This document shows positions 1 to 13,029 of a stretch of 64,000 bases of DNA, piece by piece. Position 1 is the first letter of the stretch, and every line of letters starts with the position of its first letter. Source of the stretch: Microthrixaceae bacterium (GTDB lineage Bacteria; Actinomycetota; Acidimicrobiia; Acidimicrobiales; Iamiaceae). The position numbers were made by a program, and so were the translations under genes. The DNA is taken from contig JADJDU010000003.1 in assembly GCA_016702505.1 (NCBI GenBank), forward strand, positions 434,001 to 498,000, in the 5' to 3' direction. The notes under the pieces are model-generated. The model made no database searches, was not told where the DNA came from, and saw only the letters and a list, made by a program, of their open reading frames with translations.

Positions 1-187
1 CATCCTCGACCCGACGGGGACCGGTGCCGCCTACGTGACCATCGACTCGTCCGGGCGGTTCGAGGCCGTCGTCACCGTGAACACCAGCACGAGCACCAAC
101 CCGAACTACGGGGTGTTCACCTACCCGGGTAGCGGAGCGGTCAACGCCGCCTATGAGACCCAGACCCTGGTGACCTTCGCTCCCTGA
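1..187 (+). CDS. C-terminal end of a secreted or surface protein (partial)
   Basis: The frame beginning at base 2 is open from the window edge to the TGA at 185-187, giving about 61 residues. The tail is rich in Thr, Ser, Asn and Tyr and alternates like beta strands, with a GVFTYPGSGAVNAAYET stretch. This is typical of small beta-sandwich domains on exported actinobacterial proteins; I do not assign a family. A strong hairpin follows at 300-335. Identity is uncertain because the N-terminus lies outside the window. Confidence 0.6.
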   Translation, partial: ILDPTGTGAAYVTIDSSGRFEAVVTVNTSTSTNPNYGVFTYPGSGAVNAAYETQTLVTFAP

Positions 188-299
188 CGTCGGCCCCTGG
201 TCACCCAGAGACGTGGTCGACGCTGGGGAACACCCCGCCGTTGCCCACCGGCGCCTCTCCATCACGGGCCTCGGCCCGGGGTCCCACGGGACCAGCGCA

Positions 300-335
300 C
301 GTTCGGACTCCGGGAGCAATCCCGGGGTCCGAACG
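300..335. terminator. Bidirectional intrinsic-type terminator hairpin
   Basis: A 16-bp stem (300-315 with 320-335, one G-T wobble) closes on a GCAA tetraloop. It lies between the convergent partial gene ending at 187 and clpB ending at 369, so it can serve both. The rest of the 188-368 gap shows no gene. Confidence 0.8.
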
Positions 336-368
336 CGTTCTGCCCTTTCGATAGTTCAAAGGGCGAAC

Positions 369-2852
<2,484 letters not shown>

Positions 2853-2859
2853 AGATGCC

Positions 2860-2900
2860 ACCCTAAGACGACCCCTGAAAGTTGACAACCATTGACTCAG
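2860..2900 (-). promoter_or_regulatory. clpB promoter with HAIR-like HspR operator
   Basis: On the minus strand a -35 TTGTCA (2888-2883), a 17-bp spacer and a -10 TAGGGT (2865-2860) end 7 bases before the clpB ATG. On the plus strand 2881-2901 reads GTTGACA-N7-ACTCAGG, close to the HspR consensus CTTGAGT-N7-ACTCAAG, and covers the -35. The same element occurs at the dnaK promoter. HspR repression of clpB is established in other actinobacteria; here it is inferred from the site. Confidence 0.75.
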
Positions 2901-2956
2901 GTTTTCTTAGGGCCCGAGCGAATAGGTCCAGTCGTCGTCGCTGCGAGGGTGATCAG

Positions 2957-2974
2957 ACCGAGGCTTCGCCTCGG
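2957..2974. terminator. Short hairpin between the DUF3556 gene and clpB
   Basis: ACCGAGGC-TTC-GCCTCGGT is a perfect 8-bp stem with a 3-base loop. It lies downstream of the minus-strand gene ending at 3066 and upstream of the clpB promoter, so it would separate the two transcription units. There is no clear T tract. Confidence 0.5.
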
Positions 2975-3065
2975 TTCAGACATGCCGTTTCTATGGGTCG
3001 GTTCGGCTATCGGCGCACCTCCTTATGTCATGTTCGGGGATCCGGCCGGCCTGGCGGTTGGACCC

Positions 3066-4769
3066 TCACGTCTGAAGGGGCACGTCGTGAGCCCACGGCT
3101 GAGACTCGACCAGGTCAGCCGCTCGAACCAATCCCTCGCCCAGAGGGCCCACGGCCGCATCCACCGCCCGCCAGTGAAGGTTGACGCCCGCCAGTGGCTG
3201 AGACTCCAAGAACACGCATCGCAGGTCGCCCGGCTCCATCGGGCACCGAGACGAGATCGATGCCAGCAACTGCTCGTGGTGGAGGTGACCCTCACCGAAG
3301 TTCCATCCCAGAGCGGTGGCCGCCACCAACTCGCCATCGAGAAGTACCAGAGACTCCCCCGCGTCCACCGGATCGAGTTGAGCCAATCCCCCCGGGTCAT
3401 CTCCCAGCACGCGGGCCAGCACCGAGTTCAGGGCTCGGCCTTGGAGGTGCATGGATCGGAATGCCTGACCTCGCGCCATCACCACCGGGGCCAGATCCGC
3501 TCCAACGAACGTGTCAACCTGATCCAGATACGAGGGGATGGGGGTTACCAGGGCGCCATGGACCCGCTGGTACACACCCGGAGCGAACACCCAAACGCTG
3601 GCCGCCCAGTTCCCGGCGTAATACCGCATCGACGCCAGGAACGACACCCGGGCCGGCCACAGGTTGCCCACGATCGGCACCACCACCACGCACACGACCA
3701 ACAACGCCGCCAGCGCCGGGGAGCCGATCTCCCAGAAGCGGACCTCGCTGTGATGGCCGAAGAGCGTGAGCGCCGAGAACACGAAGAAGACGTTCCACTC
3801 CAATGGAACACCCAGGGGGAAGCTCGACAGGATTCCCAGGTGGAAGCAGACCATCACCACCAAGGCGATCGTGGTCAGGCGGCCTCCGGAACTGAAGGCC
3901 AATACGAGCGGTGCGACGTACTCCACGACCGTGGCCCCATGGGCGATCGTGGCCGCCAACCGAGAACTGCGCAGATCGGTCGGATGGTCGCGGTACAACG
4001 CCCGACGGAACCGATCCGAACGGTTCAGGGGATGATTGGTGAGCATGGCGGTCATGACGCTCGGGAAGTGGTGGTTGAGCTTCGAGGTAGCCGCACCCAT
4101 CCACAACGCCAGTTGAACCGCCTTGGCCGCAGCCAGGCCGTCGGCGGTGAACAGAAAGACAGATGTGGTCAACAGGTAGTGCTCAGCCCGCATGGCCAGG
4201 AACACCGTCTTGTCTCGCAGACCTAGGACCAGCGCAGACACCACCATCGGCCAGATGGCAGCACCATCAACCGGCGCCGACATCAACGCCCGGACGCCCG
4301 ACCCCAACAGGACCACGTAGAGGACCACATCCAAAGCGGTCCGCGCATCACCTCCGGTGAACGGCATCCAGGTGAAGGGCCGCAGTCGCACGGTGCCCCG
4401 GCGGAGGAAGAAGATCACGGCCGTGAACGGCGGGTTCATCCGGCCGGTGAGCGGACCGCTGCCGCAACCCAGCCCGATCACCTCCCACAGCAGCGTCCAG
4501 ATCACCGCCTTCTGGAACACGATCGGCTCGAACCACCAGTCCCCCACCTCGGTCACGCCACCGATCCCCGGAGTGAGCGATGCCACGGCCACGAATCCGC
4601 CCACGTACAAGATGAGCTTCACCACATAGAACAGGTAGGCCGCGGGCGGGACGCCGAACCCGTGGCGCGACCAGTCGACGCACATATCCCGCAGCCGATC
4701 GAAGTAGGACTGGCGAGCCCACTCTTCAAGGTCGAAGTCGGGTAGCACTGGATCAGTGAGGGTCCCCAT
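3066..4769 (-). CDS. DUF3556 family multi-pass membrane protein
   Basis: A 567-aa membrane protein starting at ATG 4769 (MGTLTDPVLPDFD). I recognise the DUF3556 pattern of mycobacteria and relatives: an N-terminal DLEEW and HGFG segment, then a TPGIGG and WWFEPIVFQK region, a GLGCGSGPLTGRMNPP motif, and a long alternation of hydrophobic helices. The last 130 residues are more soluble. The function of the family is not known. It sits between hspR and clpB on the same strand, 58 bp after hspR but with a small hairpin in between. A reading extended to 4970 would overlap hspR out of frame and is rejected. Confidence 0.9.
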   Translation of the reverse strand: MGTLTDPVLPDFDLEEWARQSYFDRLRDMCVDWSRHGFGVPPAAYLFYVVKLILYVGGFVAVASLTPGIGGVTEVGDWWFEPIVFQKAVIWTLLWEVIGLGCGSGPLTGRMNPPFTAVIFFLRRGTVRLRPFTWMPFTGGDARTALDVVLYVVLLGSGVRALMSAPVDGAAIWPMVVSALVLGLRDKTVFLAMRAEHYLLTTSVFLFTADGLAAAKAVQLALWMGAATSKLNHHFPSVMTAMLTNHPLNRSDRFRRALYRDHPTDLRSSRLAATIAHGATVVEYVAPLVLAFSSGGRLTTIALVVMVCFHLGILSSFPLGVPLEWNVFFVFSALTLFGHHSEVRFWEIGSPALAALLVVCVVVVPIVGNLWPARVSFLASMRYYAGNWAASVWVFAPGVYQRVHGALVTPIPSYLDQVDTFVGADLAPVVMARGQAFRSMHLQGRALNSVLARVLGDDPGGLAQLDPVDAGESLVLLDGELVAATALGWNFGEGHLHHEQLLASISSRCPMEPGDLRCVFLESQPLAGVNLHWRAVDAAVGPLGEGLVRAADLVESQPWAHDVPLQT

Positions 4770-4803
4770 CGTCACCCATGTTGACCCAAGCCTGGATCCG
4801 CTG

Positions 4804-4818
4804 GGCGGGAAACCCGCC
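4804..4818 (-). terminator. Hairpin at the end of the dnaK-hspR operon
   Basis: GGCGGG-AAA-CCCGCC directly follows the hspR stop on the minus strand. It is short, without a T tract, and may act as a weak terminator before the DUF3556 gene. Confidence 0.45.
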
Positions 4819-4827
4819 GGTGCCGGC

Positions 4828-5214
4828 CTACAGGTTGCGGCGACGCTTGCCTTCGTAGAGAACGACTGACTGGCGGACCGGGACCAGATCAGCTCGGTGG
4901 CGGCGCTCGACCTCGGCCACCTGGGCTCGGGCGTTGGCCTCCACCTGGGCCAGCTGCTGACGGAGCTCACGGTTCTCGCGTTCGAGGGCCAGCACCCGCT
5001 GGACGCCAGCCAGGTTCAGGCCCTCGGTGGTCAGCTCCTGAATGCGGAGCAGCACGGCGATGTCGAGGTCGCTGTAGCGGCGGCTCCCTCCAGTGGTGCG
5101 TGCCGGCTCCACCAGACCCTTGCGTTCATAGATGCGCAAGGTCTGGGGGTGGACGCCGGCCAGTTCGGCCGCCACCGAAATCACATAGACGGCATGGTGT
5201 GGTGACCTTGACAT
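4828..5214 (-). CDS. hspR: HspR, MerR-family heat-shock repressor
   Basis: This 128-aa protein carries a MerR-type helix-turn-helix near residues 10-50 (VYVISVAAELAGVHPQTLRI followed by YERKGL), then a leucine-rich coiled coil and a basic tail ending KRRRNL. In actinobacteria HspR binds HAIR sites as co-repressor with DnaK and controls the dnaK operon and clpB; matching sites are visible at both promoters here. I start at ATG 5214 because GAGGAGG lies just upstream; a GTG at 5229 overlaps the dnaJ stop and is less likely. It is the last gene of dnaK-grpE-dnaJ-hspR. Confidence 0.95.
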   Translation of the reverse strand: MSRSPHHAVYVISVAAELAGVHPQTLRIYERKGLVEPARTTGGSRRYSDLDIAVLLRIQELTTEGLNLAGVQRVLALERENRELRQQLAQVEANARAQVAEVERRHRADLVPVRQSVVLYEGKRRRNL

Positions 5215-5225
5215 TTCGAACCTCC

Positions 5226-6380
5226 TCACCCGTCGGCCAGAAGCGACTGACGGGGCGACTCGGTGGCGGCATCGGCCAGAGCTCGGACGGCGTCTCGCTC
5301 GGCCGACGACAACCTGGTGGGTACGGCCACCTCGACCGTGACCAACAGGTCGCCCGCCCCCTTGGCCGAAGGCACCCCCCGACCCTTGACCCGCATCGTC
5401 CGACCCGACGGCGTGCCCTCGGGAACCTTCAGCTTGACCGTGGCCCCGTCGATTGTGGGGACCTCGATGGTGGCTCCCAGAGCGGCTTCGGGGAAGGTGA
5501 CCGGCACGGTGATCTTCAGGTTGCGCCCGTCCATTCGGAACAGCCGATGGGGCGCCACCCGACAGGTGACGTACAGGTCTCCGGCTGGGCCACCGTTGCG
5601 CCCGGGGTCTCCTCGTCCCTTGAGCCTGATCCTCTGCCCGTCTCCCACGCCAGCGGGGATCCGGACGTTGACCTCTCGGGGTCGGCGTTCGATTCCCCTA
5701 CCACCACAGTTGCGGCACGGCGTATCGATCACCGAGCCTCTACCGCCACAGCCCGGGCACGGGCGCGACATGGCGAAGAACCCTTGGTCGTCTTCCACCG
5801 AGCCGCGGCCACCACAAGTAGGGCAACTCCGCGGCACGGTCCCGGGCTCGGCACCGATGCCCGAGCACACCGTGCAGGCGGCATCGCTAACCAGGTGGAG
5901 GCTGGTGGTGATCCCCCCGACGGCGTCGGTGAAATCGAGGTGCATCTCGGCTTCGAGGTCTCCGCCCCGTTGGGGGCCGGTCCCCCGGGCGCGGCCACCT
6001 CGGCCTCGACCACCTCCGAACAGGTTGCCCAACACGTCGCCGAACCCACCGGCTCCGCCCAGGTCGTCCATGGTGAAGGTGTGTCCACCGGGACCACCGA
6101 AACCGGGCCCAAAACCAGAGCCACCTCCGAAGGCACCCATCGGTCCGAGCTTTCGGGCTTCGTCGTACTCCTTGCGCTTCTCGGAGTCACCGACCACGTC
6201 GTAGGCGGCCGAGATCTCCTTGAACCGCTCTTCAGCCGCCGCGTCTCCGGGCTTGGCGTCGGGGTGGTTCTCTCGGGCCAACTTCCGGTAGGCCTTGGTG
6301 ATCTCCTTGGGATCGGCGGTCTCCGAGACGCCGAGCACCTTGTAGTAGTCCTTCTCGAACCACTCACGTTGTGCAGCCAT
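5226..6380 (-). CDS. dnaJ: DnaJ (Hsp40) co-chaperone, zinc-finger type
   Basis: A 384-aa DnaJ with an N-terminal J domain (HPD at residues 39-41), a Gly/Phe-rich linker near 80-125, and four CxxCxGxG zinc modules at about 169 (CTVC), 186 (CPTC), 208 (CPGC) and 222 (CRNC), followed by the two beta-rich C-terminal domains. It delivers substrates to DnaK and stimulates its ATPase. The start ATG at 6380 is preceded by an unusually long Shine-Dalgarno match. A hairpin lies between it and grpE, so it may be expressed partly apart from dnaK-grpE. Its stop is only 11 bp from the hspR ATG. Confidence 0.97.
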   Translation of the reverse strand: MAAQREWFEKDYYKVLGVSETADPKEITKAYRKLARENHPDAKPGDAAAEERFKEISAAYDVVGDSEKRKEYDEARKLGPMGAFGGGSGFGPGFGGPGGHTFTMDDLGGAGGFGDVLGNLFGGGRGRGGRARGTGPQRGGDLEAEMHLDFTDAVGGITTSLHLVSDAACTVCSGIGAEPGTVPRSCPTCGGRGSVEDDQGFFAMSRPCPGCGGRGSVIDTPCRNCGGRGIERRPREVNVRIPAGVGDGQRIRLKGRGDPGRNGGPAGDLYVTCRVAPHRLFRMDGRNLKITVPVTFPEAALGATIEVPTIDGATVKLKVPEGTPSGRTMRVKGRGVPSAKGAGDLLVTVEVAVPTRLSSAERDAVRALADAATESPRQSLLADG

Positions 6381-6384
6381 TGGC

Positions 6385-6396
6385 GATCACCTCCTT
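6385..6396 (-). promoter_or_regulatory. Extended Shine-Dalgarno of dnaJ
   Basis: The minus strand reads AAGGAGGTGATC four bases before the dnaJ ATG. It is a 12-base perfect match to the bacterial 16S rRNA 3' end (GATCACCTCCTT), much longer than the usual 4-6 bases. Confidence 0.8.
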
Positions 6397-6442
6397 CCAA
6401 CCGGGCTGTCTACCGGATCAGCTCCTAGCCAACTTGGGCGTA

Positions 6443-6479
6443 AGGGTCTGGGTTGACGTCGTTCGACAACCCAGACCCT
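6443..6479 (-). terminator. Intercistronic hairpin between grpE and dnaJ
   Basis: AGGGTCTGGGTTG (6443-6455) pairs perfectly with 6467-6479, a 13-bp stem with an 11-base loop. It sits in the 106-bp gap between grpE and dnaJ, inside a classical operon. It could be a partial terminator, a processing site or a 3'-end stabiliser of dnaK-grpE mRNA. Confidence 0.75.
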
Positions 6480-6486
6480 CCAACGA

Positions 6487-7091
6487 TCAGCCCCGTACCG
6501 TCACCATCGCTGGGCGAATGACCCGGCCCTTCCAGGCAAAGCCGGCCCGCATGACCACGGCGACGACCGTGGTCGTGTCGTCTTCCCCCGCCGGTTCGTG
6601 CATGACGGCCTCGTGACGAGTGGGGTCGAACTCCTCGCCTAGCGGATCGATGCGCTCCAATCCTTCCTTCTCCAACGATCCCAGGAGGGCGGCATGGATC
6701 GGGGCTACCTCTTCCGATCCGTGGTGGGCCGCGGCCTCACAGGCATCTATCACCGGTAGGAGCTTGTCAACCAGGGACTCGACTGCCCTAGCCGAATCGT
6801 CCGCGACCTGGCGGGCAGCTCGCTTTCTGTAGTTCTCGAAATCGGCCTGGTTGCGACGCAGAGCGTCGAGGTACTCGTCTCGGGCCGCAGTCGTGACCTC
6901 GAGAATCTGAATCAGCTCCTCGACGCTGGCCGAAGCGGGATCGATCTCGGGCCCGGTCTCCGGCCCGCTCTCACCCTCTTGCGCCACGGCATCGGTCACC
7001 ACTTCGGAGTCTCCGTCAGCGGGTTCATCCACCCCCGGCGGACCGAGAGGGTCCTCGACCCCCTCGGTTCCCCAGGGCTGGTCCGAATCCG

Positions 7092-7095
<4 letters not shown>
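6487..7095 (-). CDS. grpE: GrpE nucleotide exchange factor
   Basis: GrpE releases ADP from DnaK. The 202-aa product has an acidic disordered N-terminus (about residues 1-50), a long helix and coiled coil (VEELIQILEVTTAARDEYLD, then ALRRNQADFENYRKRA), and a C-terminal beta domain with the family signature around HEAVMHEP and KGRVIRPAMV. It starts at GTG 7095, which overlaps the dnaK stop by 4 bases (GTGA), so translation is coupled to dnaK. Confidence 0.96.
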
Positions 7096-8936
<1,841 letters not shown>

Positions 8937-9019
8937 GGCGCTACTCCTGTGTTTGGCCCACTGAGGGGCCTGCGGTTGGATCACGTCTCACGTGCTTACA
9001 GCAGGGTGGGACGTTCACG

Positions 9020-9049
9020 ATGATAAAACCTGAGTGTCCTGTTATCAAC
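9020..9049 (-). promoter_or_regulatory. dnaK promoter with overlapping HAIR-like operator
   Basis: Minus strand: -35 TTGATA (9048-9043), exactly 17 bp, -10 TATCAT (9025-9020). The operator GTTGATA-N7-ACTCAGG (9049-9029) fills the -35 and spacer. Its right arm is identical to the clpB site and its left arm differs by one base. Start of transcription would be about 9013, leaving a leader of about 77 bases. Confidence 0.85.
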
Positions 9050-9242
9050 CTTCCCGTCAACAAAGTGCGAGAAGGTTCGCCCATCGGCCGACTCCATGGT
9101 CCCTGCGGTCCACTCGCCGATGGTGAGCAGGAGCCGACAACGACGTGATGGGACAAGATTCACCGCGACCACTCCGTACAGGTCCTATTGTCGCGGTCGC
9201 GGTCATGGTGATCGCGACAGTTGACGGGAAAGGATGCGCTCC

Positions 9243-9617
9243 ATGAAGCGTGCACTCAGCTTCCTCTTTGCGTTCCTGCTCCTCGCTGGCCTTGCCAGCG
9301 GTTGCAGCGATGACAAGGACGAGAAGGCCACAGATACAACCGAAGCCCCCTCTGGCGAGGACGGCGGAGACTCCGGCGATTCGGCCAGCAGCGACCCCGA
9401 GGTGGCTGCCTACTGCGAGGCGGTAGAGGCCTACGTCGCCAAGGCCAAGGAAGTGATGGCAGACCCGGCGTCCGCAGACGCGTCCAGCCTGGCTGCCGAG
9501 GGCAAGGAGCTCACCGACAAGGCCACCGAGCTCGCCGCCTCCAACCTCTCCACCGAGGATGCCAAGGCTGTGGCCGACTGCAGCCAGGAAGCCGCTTCGG
9601 CTCTCACCGGCAACTGA
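9243..9617 (+). CDS. Small secreted lipoprotein
   Basis: A 124-aa protein with a classical lipoprotein signal peptide (MKRALSFLFAFLLLAGLASG then Cys), so it should be anchored on the outer face of the membrane. An Asp/Glu/Thr-rich linker is followed by an all-alpha domain with two cysteines (YCEAVEAY and ADCSQEA) that could form a disulfide. Function unknown. ATG 9243 is chosen because AAGGA is 8 bases upstream; an ATG at 9234 is in frame. It is divergent from dnaK. A TGTCGCG/CGCGACA inverted repeat at 9189-9219 lies upstream. It resembles the lipoprotein at 50048 in plan. Confidence 0.8.
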   Translation: MKRALSFLFAFLLLAGLASGCSDDKDEKATDTTEAPSGEDGGDSGDSASSDPEVAAYCEAVEAYVAKAKEVMADPASADASSLAAEGKELTDKATELAASNLSTEDAKAVADCSQEAASALTGN

Positions 9618-9646
9618 CCGGTCCCCCGACCACGTCGGGATCTCAG

Positions 9647-9676
9647 CGGTGCCCCGTGCCACGGCACGGGGCACCG
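9647..9676. terminator. Bidirectional hairpin between convergent genes
   Basis: CGGTGCCCCGTGCC (9647-9660) and its exact complement at 9663-9676 form a 14-bp GC-rich stem. It lies 30 bp after the lipoprotein stop and just before the end of the minus-strand gene at 9682. Confidence 0.8.
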
Positions 9677-9681
9677 TCGCG

Positions 9682-10188
9682 TCAAGGCCCCTGAAGCGAC
9701 GAGTAGACCACTGGAATCGGCCCCGACAGACTCGACAAGAGCTGGCCAGGCTCAGCGGGGATGGACTGCTGGTCCCCGATGGTAAGGGCGCCACTGGCGT
9801 GGGCCGGCGACGGAACGACCGGCACCCCCGAGGGGCCGTCACCCAGGCATACCGGAGGCACTCCGTCGAGGACCTGGGCTGCCGACACCGTCGCCTCGTC
9901 GGTGCCCCCGAAAGCCATGACCGCTACCCACCACCGCTCACCGGCCCGAACCAGAACCGGCTCAGTCAGTGACGCTCCCCGGACACCCGGCTCGCCAAGA
10001 TCGACCGCACCGTCCACCGTGGCTCGCGCCAGACCACCGGGTCGCCCCGCACCGTCACCAAAAGCAACTCCCATCGATGCCACTGCCCCCGACCCCGGCT
10101 CGAGCACATCCACCCACAGATCAGTGACCAGAACGGCCGAAGCCATCACGGGCATCGGAAGCCACACCACCCGACCTCGTGTCAACAC
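9682..10188 (-). CDS. Unknown beta-rich protein downstream of an SGNH hydrolase
   Basis: I do not recognise a named family. The reading from GTG 10188 (MLTRGRVVWLPMPVM) gives 168 aa with alternating hydrophobic strands, GVAFGDGAGRPGGLARATV and a WWVAVMAFGGTDEA segment. The pattern resembles beta-sandwich domains of phage tail and adhesin proteins, but this is only a likeness. The start overlaps the stop of the upstream SGNH gene by a few bases, which suggests coupled translation. The open frame continues upstream to 10290 inside the SGNH gene, so the exact start is open. No signal peptide is seen. Confidence 0.55.
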   Translation of the reverse strand: MLTRGRVVWLPMPVMASAVLVTDLWVDVLEPGSGAVASMGVAFGDGAGRPGGLARATVDGAVDLGEPGVRGASLTEPVLVRAGERWWVAVMAFGGTDEATVSAAQVLDGVPPVCLGDGPSGVPVVPSPAHASGALTIGDQQSIPAEPGQLLSSLSGPIPVVYSSLQGP

Positions 10189-11711
10189 CGCTCCGACCGA
10201 GCTCGGTTGGTGTGGCGGAGCGAGCGCACAGGGAACCGGAGCGCAGTAGCCGCCCCCGCCGCCAACAGCGGTATCGGCCTCCGACACCACTCGGCGGGCC
10301 TCGCCCCAGCGTCTACGACAACCAGTTCGGTACGTCCGTTCAGCCGCCGGGCTTGGAGGGTCACCGCTCCACTCTCGACCGACTCCATCTCGCCACCATC
10401 AGCGGGAAGGAATCTGAGCCGGGCAAGATCGACCTGGCCGGCTCCTCGGTTGACCACCAGGTGCGCAGGCCCACCGCGCGACAGGTGGGTGTCGACCGGA
10501 TCTGAGCCACCGGGCCCGAAGGAGAGCGATGCACCAGGGAGCCCGAGCACCTCGCGGGCGAACTGATCGAGGATCAACACCCATTCGTGTCCATCGTCAT
10601 CTTGATGACCCTTGCCCCAAAGCACCGATGACCCAACCGGGGCGTCAACGGCGACCGCGCCCACACCGGGTCGCCACTGCTGTCCGCCTCGGAGCGAAGC
10701 TACGGCCTGGCCGGCGATCTGAACCGCAACCTCCAGGGGTTGACCCGAAAGGGCGGCCGAGGCGTGGGCACCGGCCAACGCCGTTCCCACCGCGTTGGGG
10801 TGGGCGCCGTCAACTGTGGGCGCAATTCCCAGGACAGCGGCGGCATCGATCACTGTGCACCCGTGGCTTTCGGCCACCAGTCGACCCTGAGCGGCCTCTT
10901 CCGCGGTGAAGGAACTGTTCAAGAACGGGATCCAGATCACCAGGTCGGCCGCGGTCCGGGCGCGCACCGCCTTGATCATTTCGTCGAGCTCGTCGGCGTA
11001 ACTGGTCGCCACATTGGTTCCGGTGGCGACCACCACAAGATCGGGCTTCAGGGTTCCGATGGCGTCGAGACCCCATGACGGGTGGTCGAGGAAATCTTGG
11101 GTGGTGTTTCCAGAGCGTGCCGCTGGCCACACCCTCACGCCGTGATCGACGTTTCGGTCGTGAAGGTAGACACCCTCGAGGGTGGCGACAGAGCCTTCGG
11201 CGGTGACCGTCAGCGGCTCGGCCAGGAAGCCAGCCGATCGTCGGAAGGTGGTGAACTGAGAGGCCCCGACGTCACCATCGGTATCGATGGTGCCCAGGTG
11301 ATCACCACCCCAGGTCACCGCCAACGAGCCCGCGCCGCGACGCCGTGTCCACAAGATGGTGACGCCTTGACCGAGGGCGCTCAGGGTGCAGGACTGGCCG
11401 GGCTCGAGGTCTACCGAGTGGCCGCCCAAGCCGGCCCGGTCATCCGATGCCATGACCCCAGTCGTTTCCATCGACGGGGTGAACTCGGCGCCTGCGTTGC
11501 GGTACTGGACGGTCTCGGTCCAGCCCGACAGGACTCGGCCCACGTACCAGGGCAACGGAATTCCGGAGGGGTCCAGCTCGCTGATCGAATCCCCGAACCA
11601 CAACACGGTGGCAAGGCGCGTCCCGGCCCTGGCGTCAGCCAGGGCCGGTAACCACGTGCTGTCCAGGTCCCCCACAGAGTCAGTTCTCGCTGCCAGAACC
11701 TTCGAGGTCAT
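10182..11711 (-). CDS. SGNH/GDSL-type hydrolase-like protein
   Basis: A 509-aa protein with the SGNH blocks in order: WFGDSISE (nucleophile Ser) near residue 40, GTN in VVATGTN near 230, and DGAHPN (catalytic Asp-x-x-His) near 310. Such enzymes cut ester bonds of lipids or glycans. A beta-rich N-terminal insertion (about 90-200) and a C-terminal domain (about 330-509) flank or interrupt the core. There is no signal peptide. ATG 11711 overlaps the upstream methyltransferase gene by 32 bases; a GTG at 11675 is an alternative. The three minus-strand genes 9682-12950 appear to be one unit. Substrate unknown. Confidence 0.7.
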   Translation of the reverse strand: MTSKVLAARTDSVGDLDSTWLPALADARAGTRLATVLWFGDSISELDPSGIPLPWYVGRVLSGWTETVQYRNAGAEFTPSMETTGVMASDDRAGLGGHSVDLEPGQSCTLSALGQGVTILWTRRRGAGSLAVTWGGDHLGTIDTDGDVGASQFTTFRRSAGFLAEPLTVTAEGSVATLEGVYLHDRNVDHGVRVWPAARSGNTTQDFLDHPSWGLDAIGTLKPDLVVVATGTNVATSYADELDEMIKAVRARTAADLVIWIPFLNSSFTAEEAAQGRLVAESHGCTVIDAAAVLGIAPTVDGAHPNAVGTALAGAHASAALSGQPLEVAVQIAGQAVASLRGGQQWRPGVGAVAVDAPVGSSVLWGKGHQDDDGHEWVLILDQFAREVLGLPGASLSFGPGGSDPVDTHLSRGGPAHLVVNRGAGQVDLARLRFLPADGGEMESVESGAVTLQARRLNGRTELVVVDAGARPAEWCRRPIPLLAAGAATALRFPVRSLRHTNRARSERC

Positions 11712-12950
11712 CGCCGGCCTCAGGCGTGGTCACCGCGACCGACTCAGCCTCCTGCCGCTCGAGGATCTCGGCCAGCCTCTGCTGGCCTTCCTCGGTCTCC
11801 AAGGCCGCGGCCAGCAGCTCACGGCTCTCATCTGCCAATTGGGCATCGAGCTTGGCCCGGCCCTCTGGTGTTTCGAGGGCGGCCGCGATCTTCTCCTCCA
11901 GCAGCTTGCGGGCCTCGGGATCGGTGGCCATCAGGTGAGCGATGGTCTTCTCTTCGTGTTCCTGCATGGATTCGGTGGTGAGGGTCCAGCCCTCCCGGCC
12001 GTGAGCAGCCCCGGGACCACCCCGATACGGCACCGCCGGAGCATCATCGACCACGAAATCCCACTCGGCATAAAAGTCCTTACGAGTCCAAGCCAACGTC
12101 GAAGGCGTCTCACCCGGACGCTGAGTCCGCAACGGCCCCACGAACACCTGACCCAACCCAACCCCAGAACCAGCACCCATCAAACCAGGCGGCGGACGAT
12201 CGAAATACGTCCGCCAATACCGCTCCGAGAAGAACAACGCGCAGTAATCCAACCGGTGGTACTCATCGATGAACATGTACCCGTCATCGACCAGATACGG
12301 CCACAAACCAATCACACACTCATGGAAACTGGACTGATAATCCACATCCACATACGCACACACGATCGGCTCAGAGTGCGAACCCATCGTGTCCGAGAAC
12401 CACCCTTACGGAACTCACACACCTCCACCGCCCCAAACCGCGTGACGTTGGAACGCACCTCCTCCAACTCACCCTTGAACGCCCCCTCACCCATCTCACT
12501 GGCCCAATGATCGCCCTCCACCGCCGGCGGCAACCCTTCGAAGCTGTCATAGACGATCAAGCTCCGACCCGCCGCCTGAGCGATCAACGACAAGTTCGCA
12601 GTAGTACCACCCTTCCAACACCCCGCCTCCACCATCACACCCTCAACCGAACGCGGCACCGACAACACCTTCGCCGCAATGGCCAGATGCCCCCGATAGC
12701 TCAACCCGGTCTGGATCTTGGTCGTGTTCCGACGCATGCGTCGCGCCAACCCGAACCGCTTACGCCACGTCAACCCGTGCGAAGGATCGATCGGAGCCCC
12801 ATAGAACAAGAACAACGTCAAATGAAACCACGACGCCGCCTCATAGGCGTCCGCAACCCGCCTCACCAACCGCGTACGCCGACCTTTCGAAAAACGCTGC
12901 GAAACCGCGGCCCGAACACGCCGACGAAGTCCAAACCCCTTAGATGACAC
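11680..12950 (-). CDS. TylF/MycF-like methyltransferase with coiled-coil tail (frameshifted)
   Basis: Two overlapping frames join into one protein. The first (from GTG 12950, or a longer reading from 13091) has VEGVMVEAGCWKGGTTANLS and LIVYDSFEGLPPAVEGDHWA, the SAM-binding part of TylF-type enzymes. The second (from about 12400) carries AYVDVDYQSSFHECVIGLWP, LVDDGYMFIDEYHRLDYCAL and the C-terminal half. One base is missing near 12401-12410, where TGG of an expected KGWF is read as GG. After the enzyme domain comes a charged coil of about 95 residues, unusual for the family. TylF-type enzymes O-methylate sugars. The 80-bp gap to the divergent gene at 13030 holds both promoters. Confidence 0.7.
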
Positions 12951-13029
12951 GAGGCGCGACCGTAGTACGCCACGGCAGTTCCGTCGCCGGAGGGTGGCGT
13001 GCCGGCCCGGTCGTGGCACGATTCCCGAC

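Noticed and set aside
12312..12450. Programmed frameshifting in the TylF-like gene
   Set aside because: No slippery heptamer or stimulatory hairpin is seen, and the same one-base losses occur in many unrelated genes here, so an assembly error is simpler.
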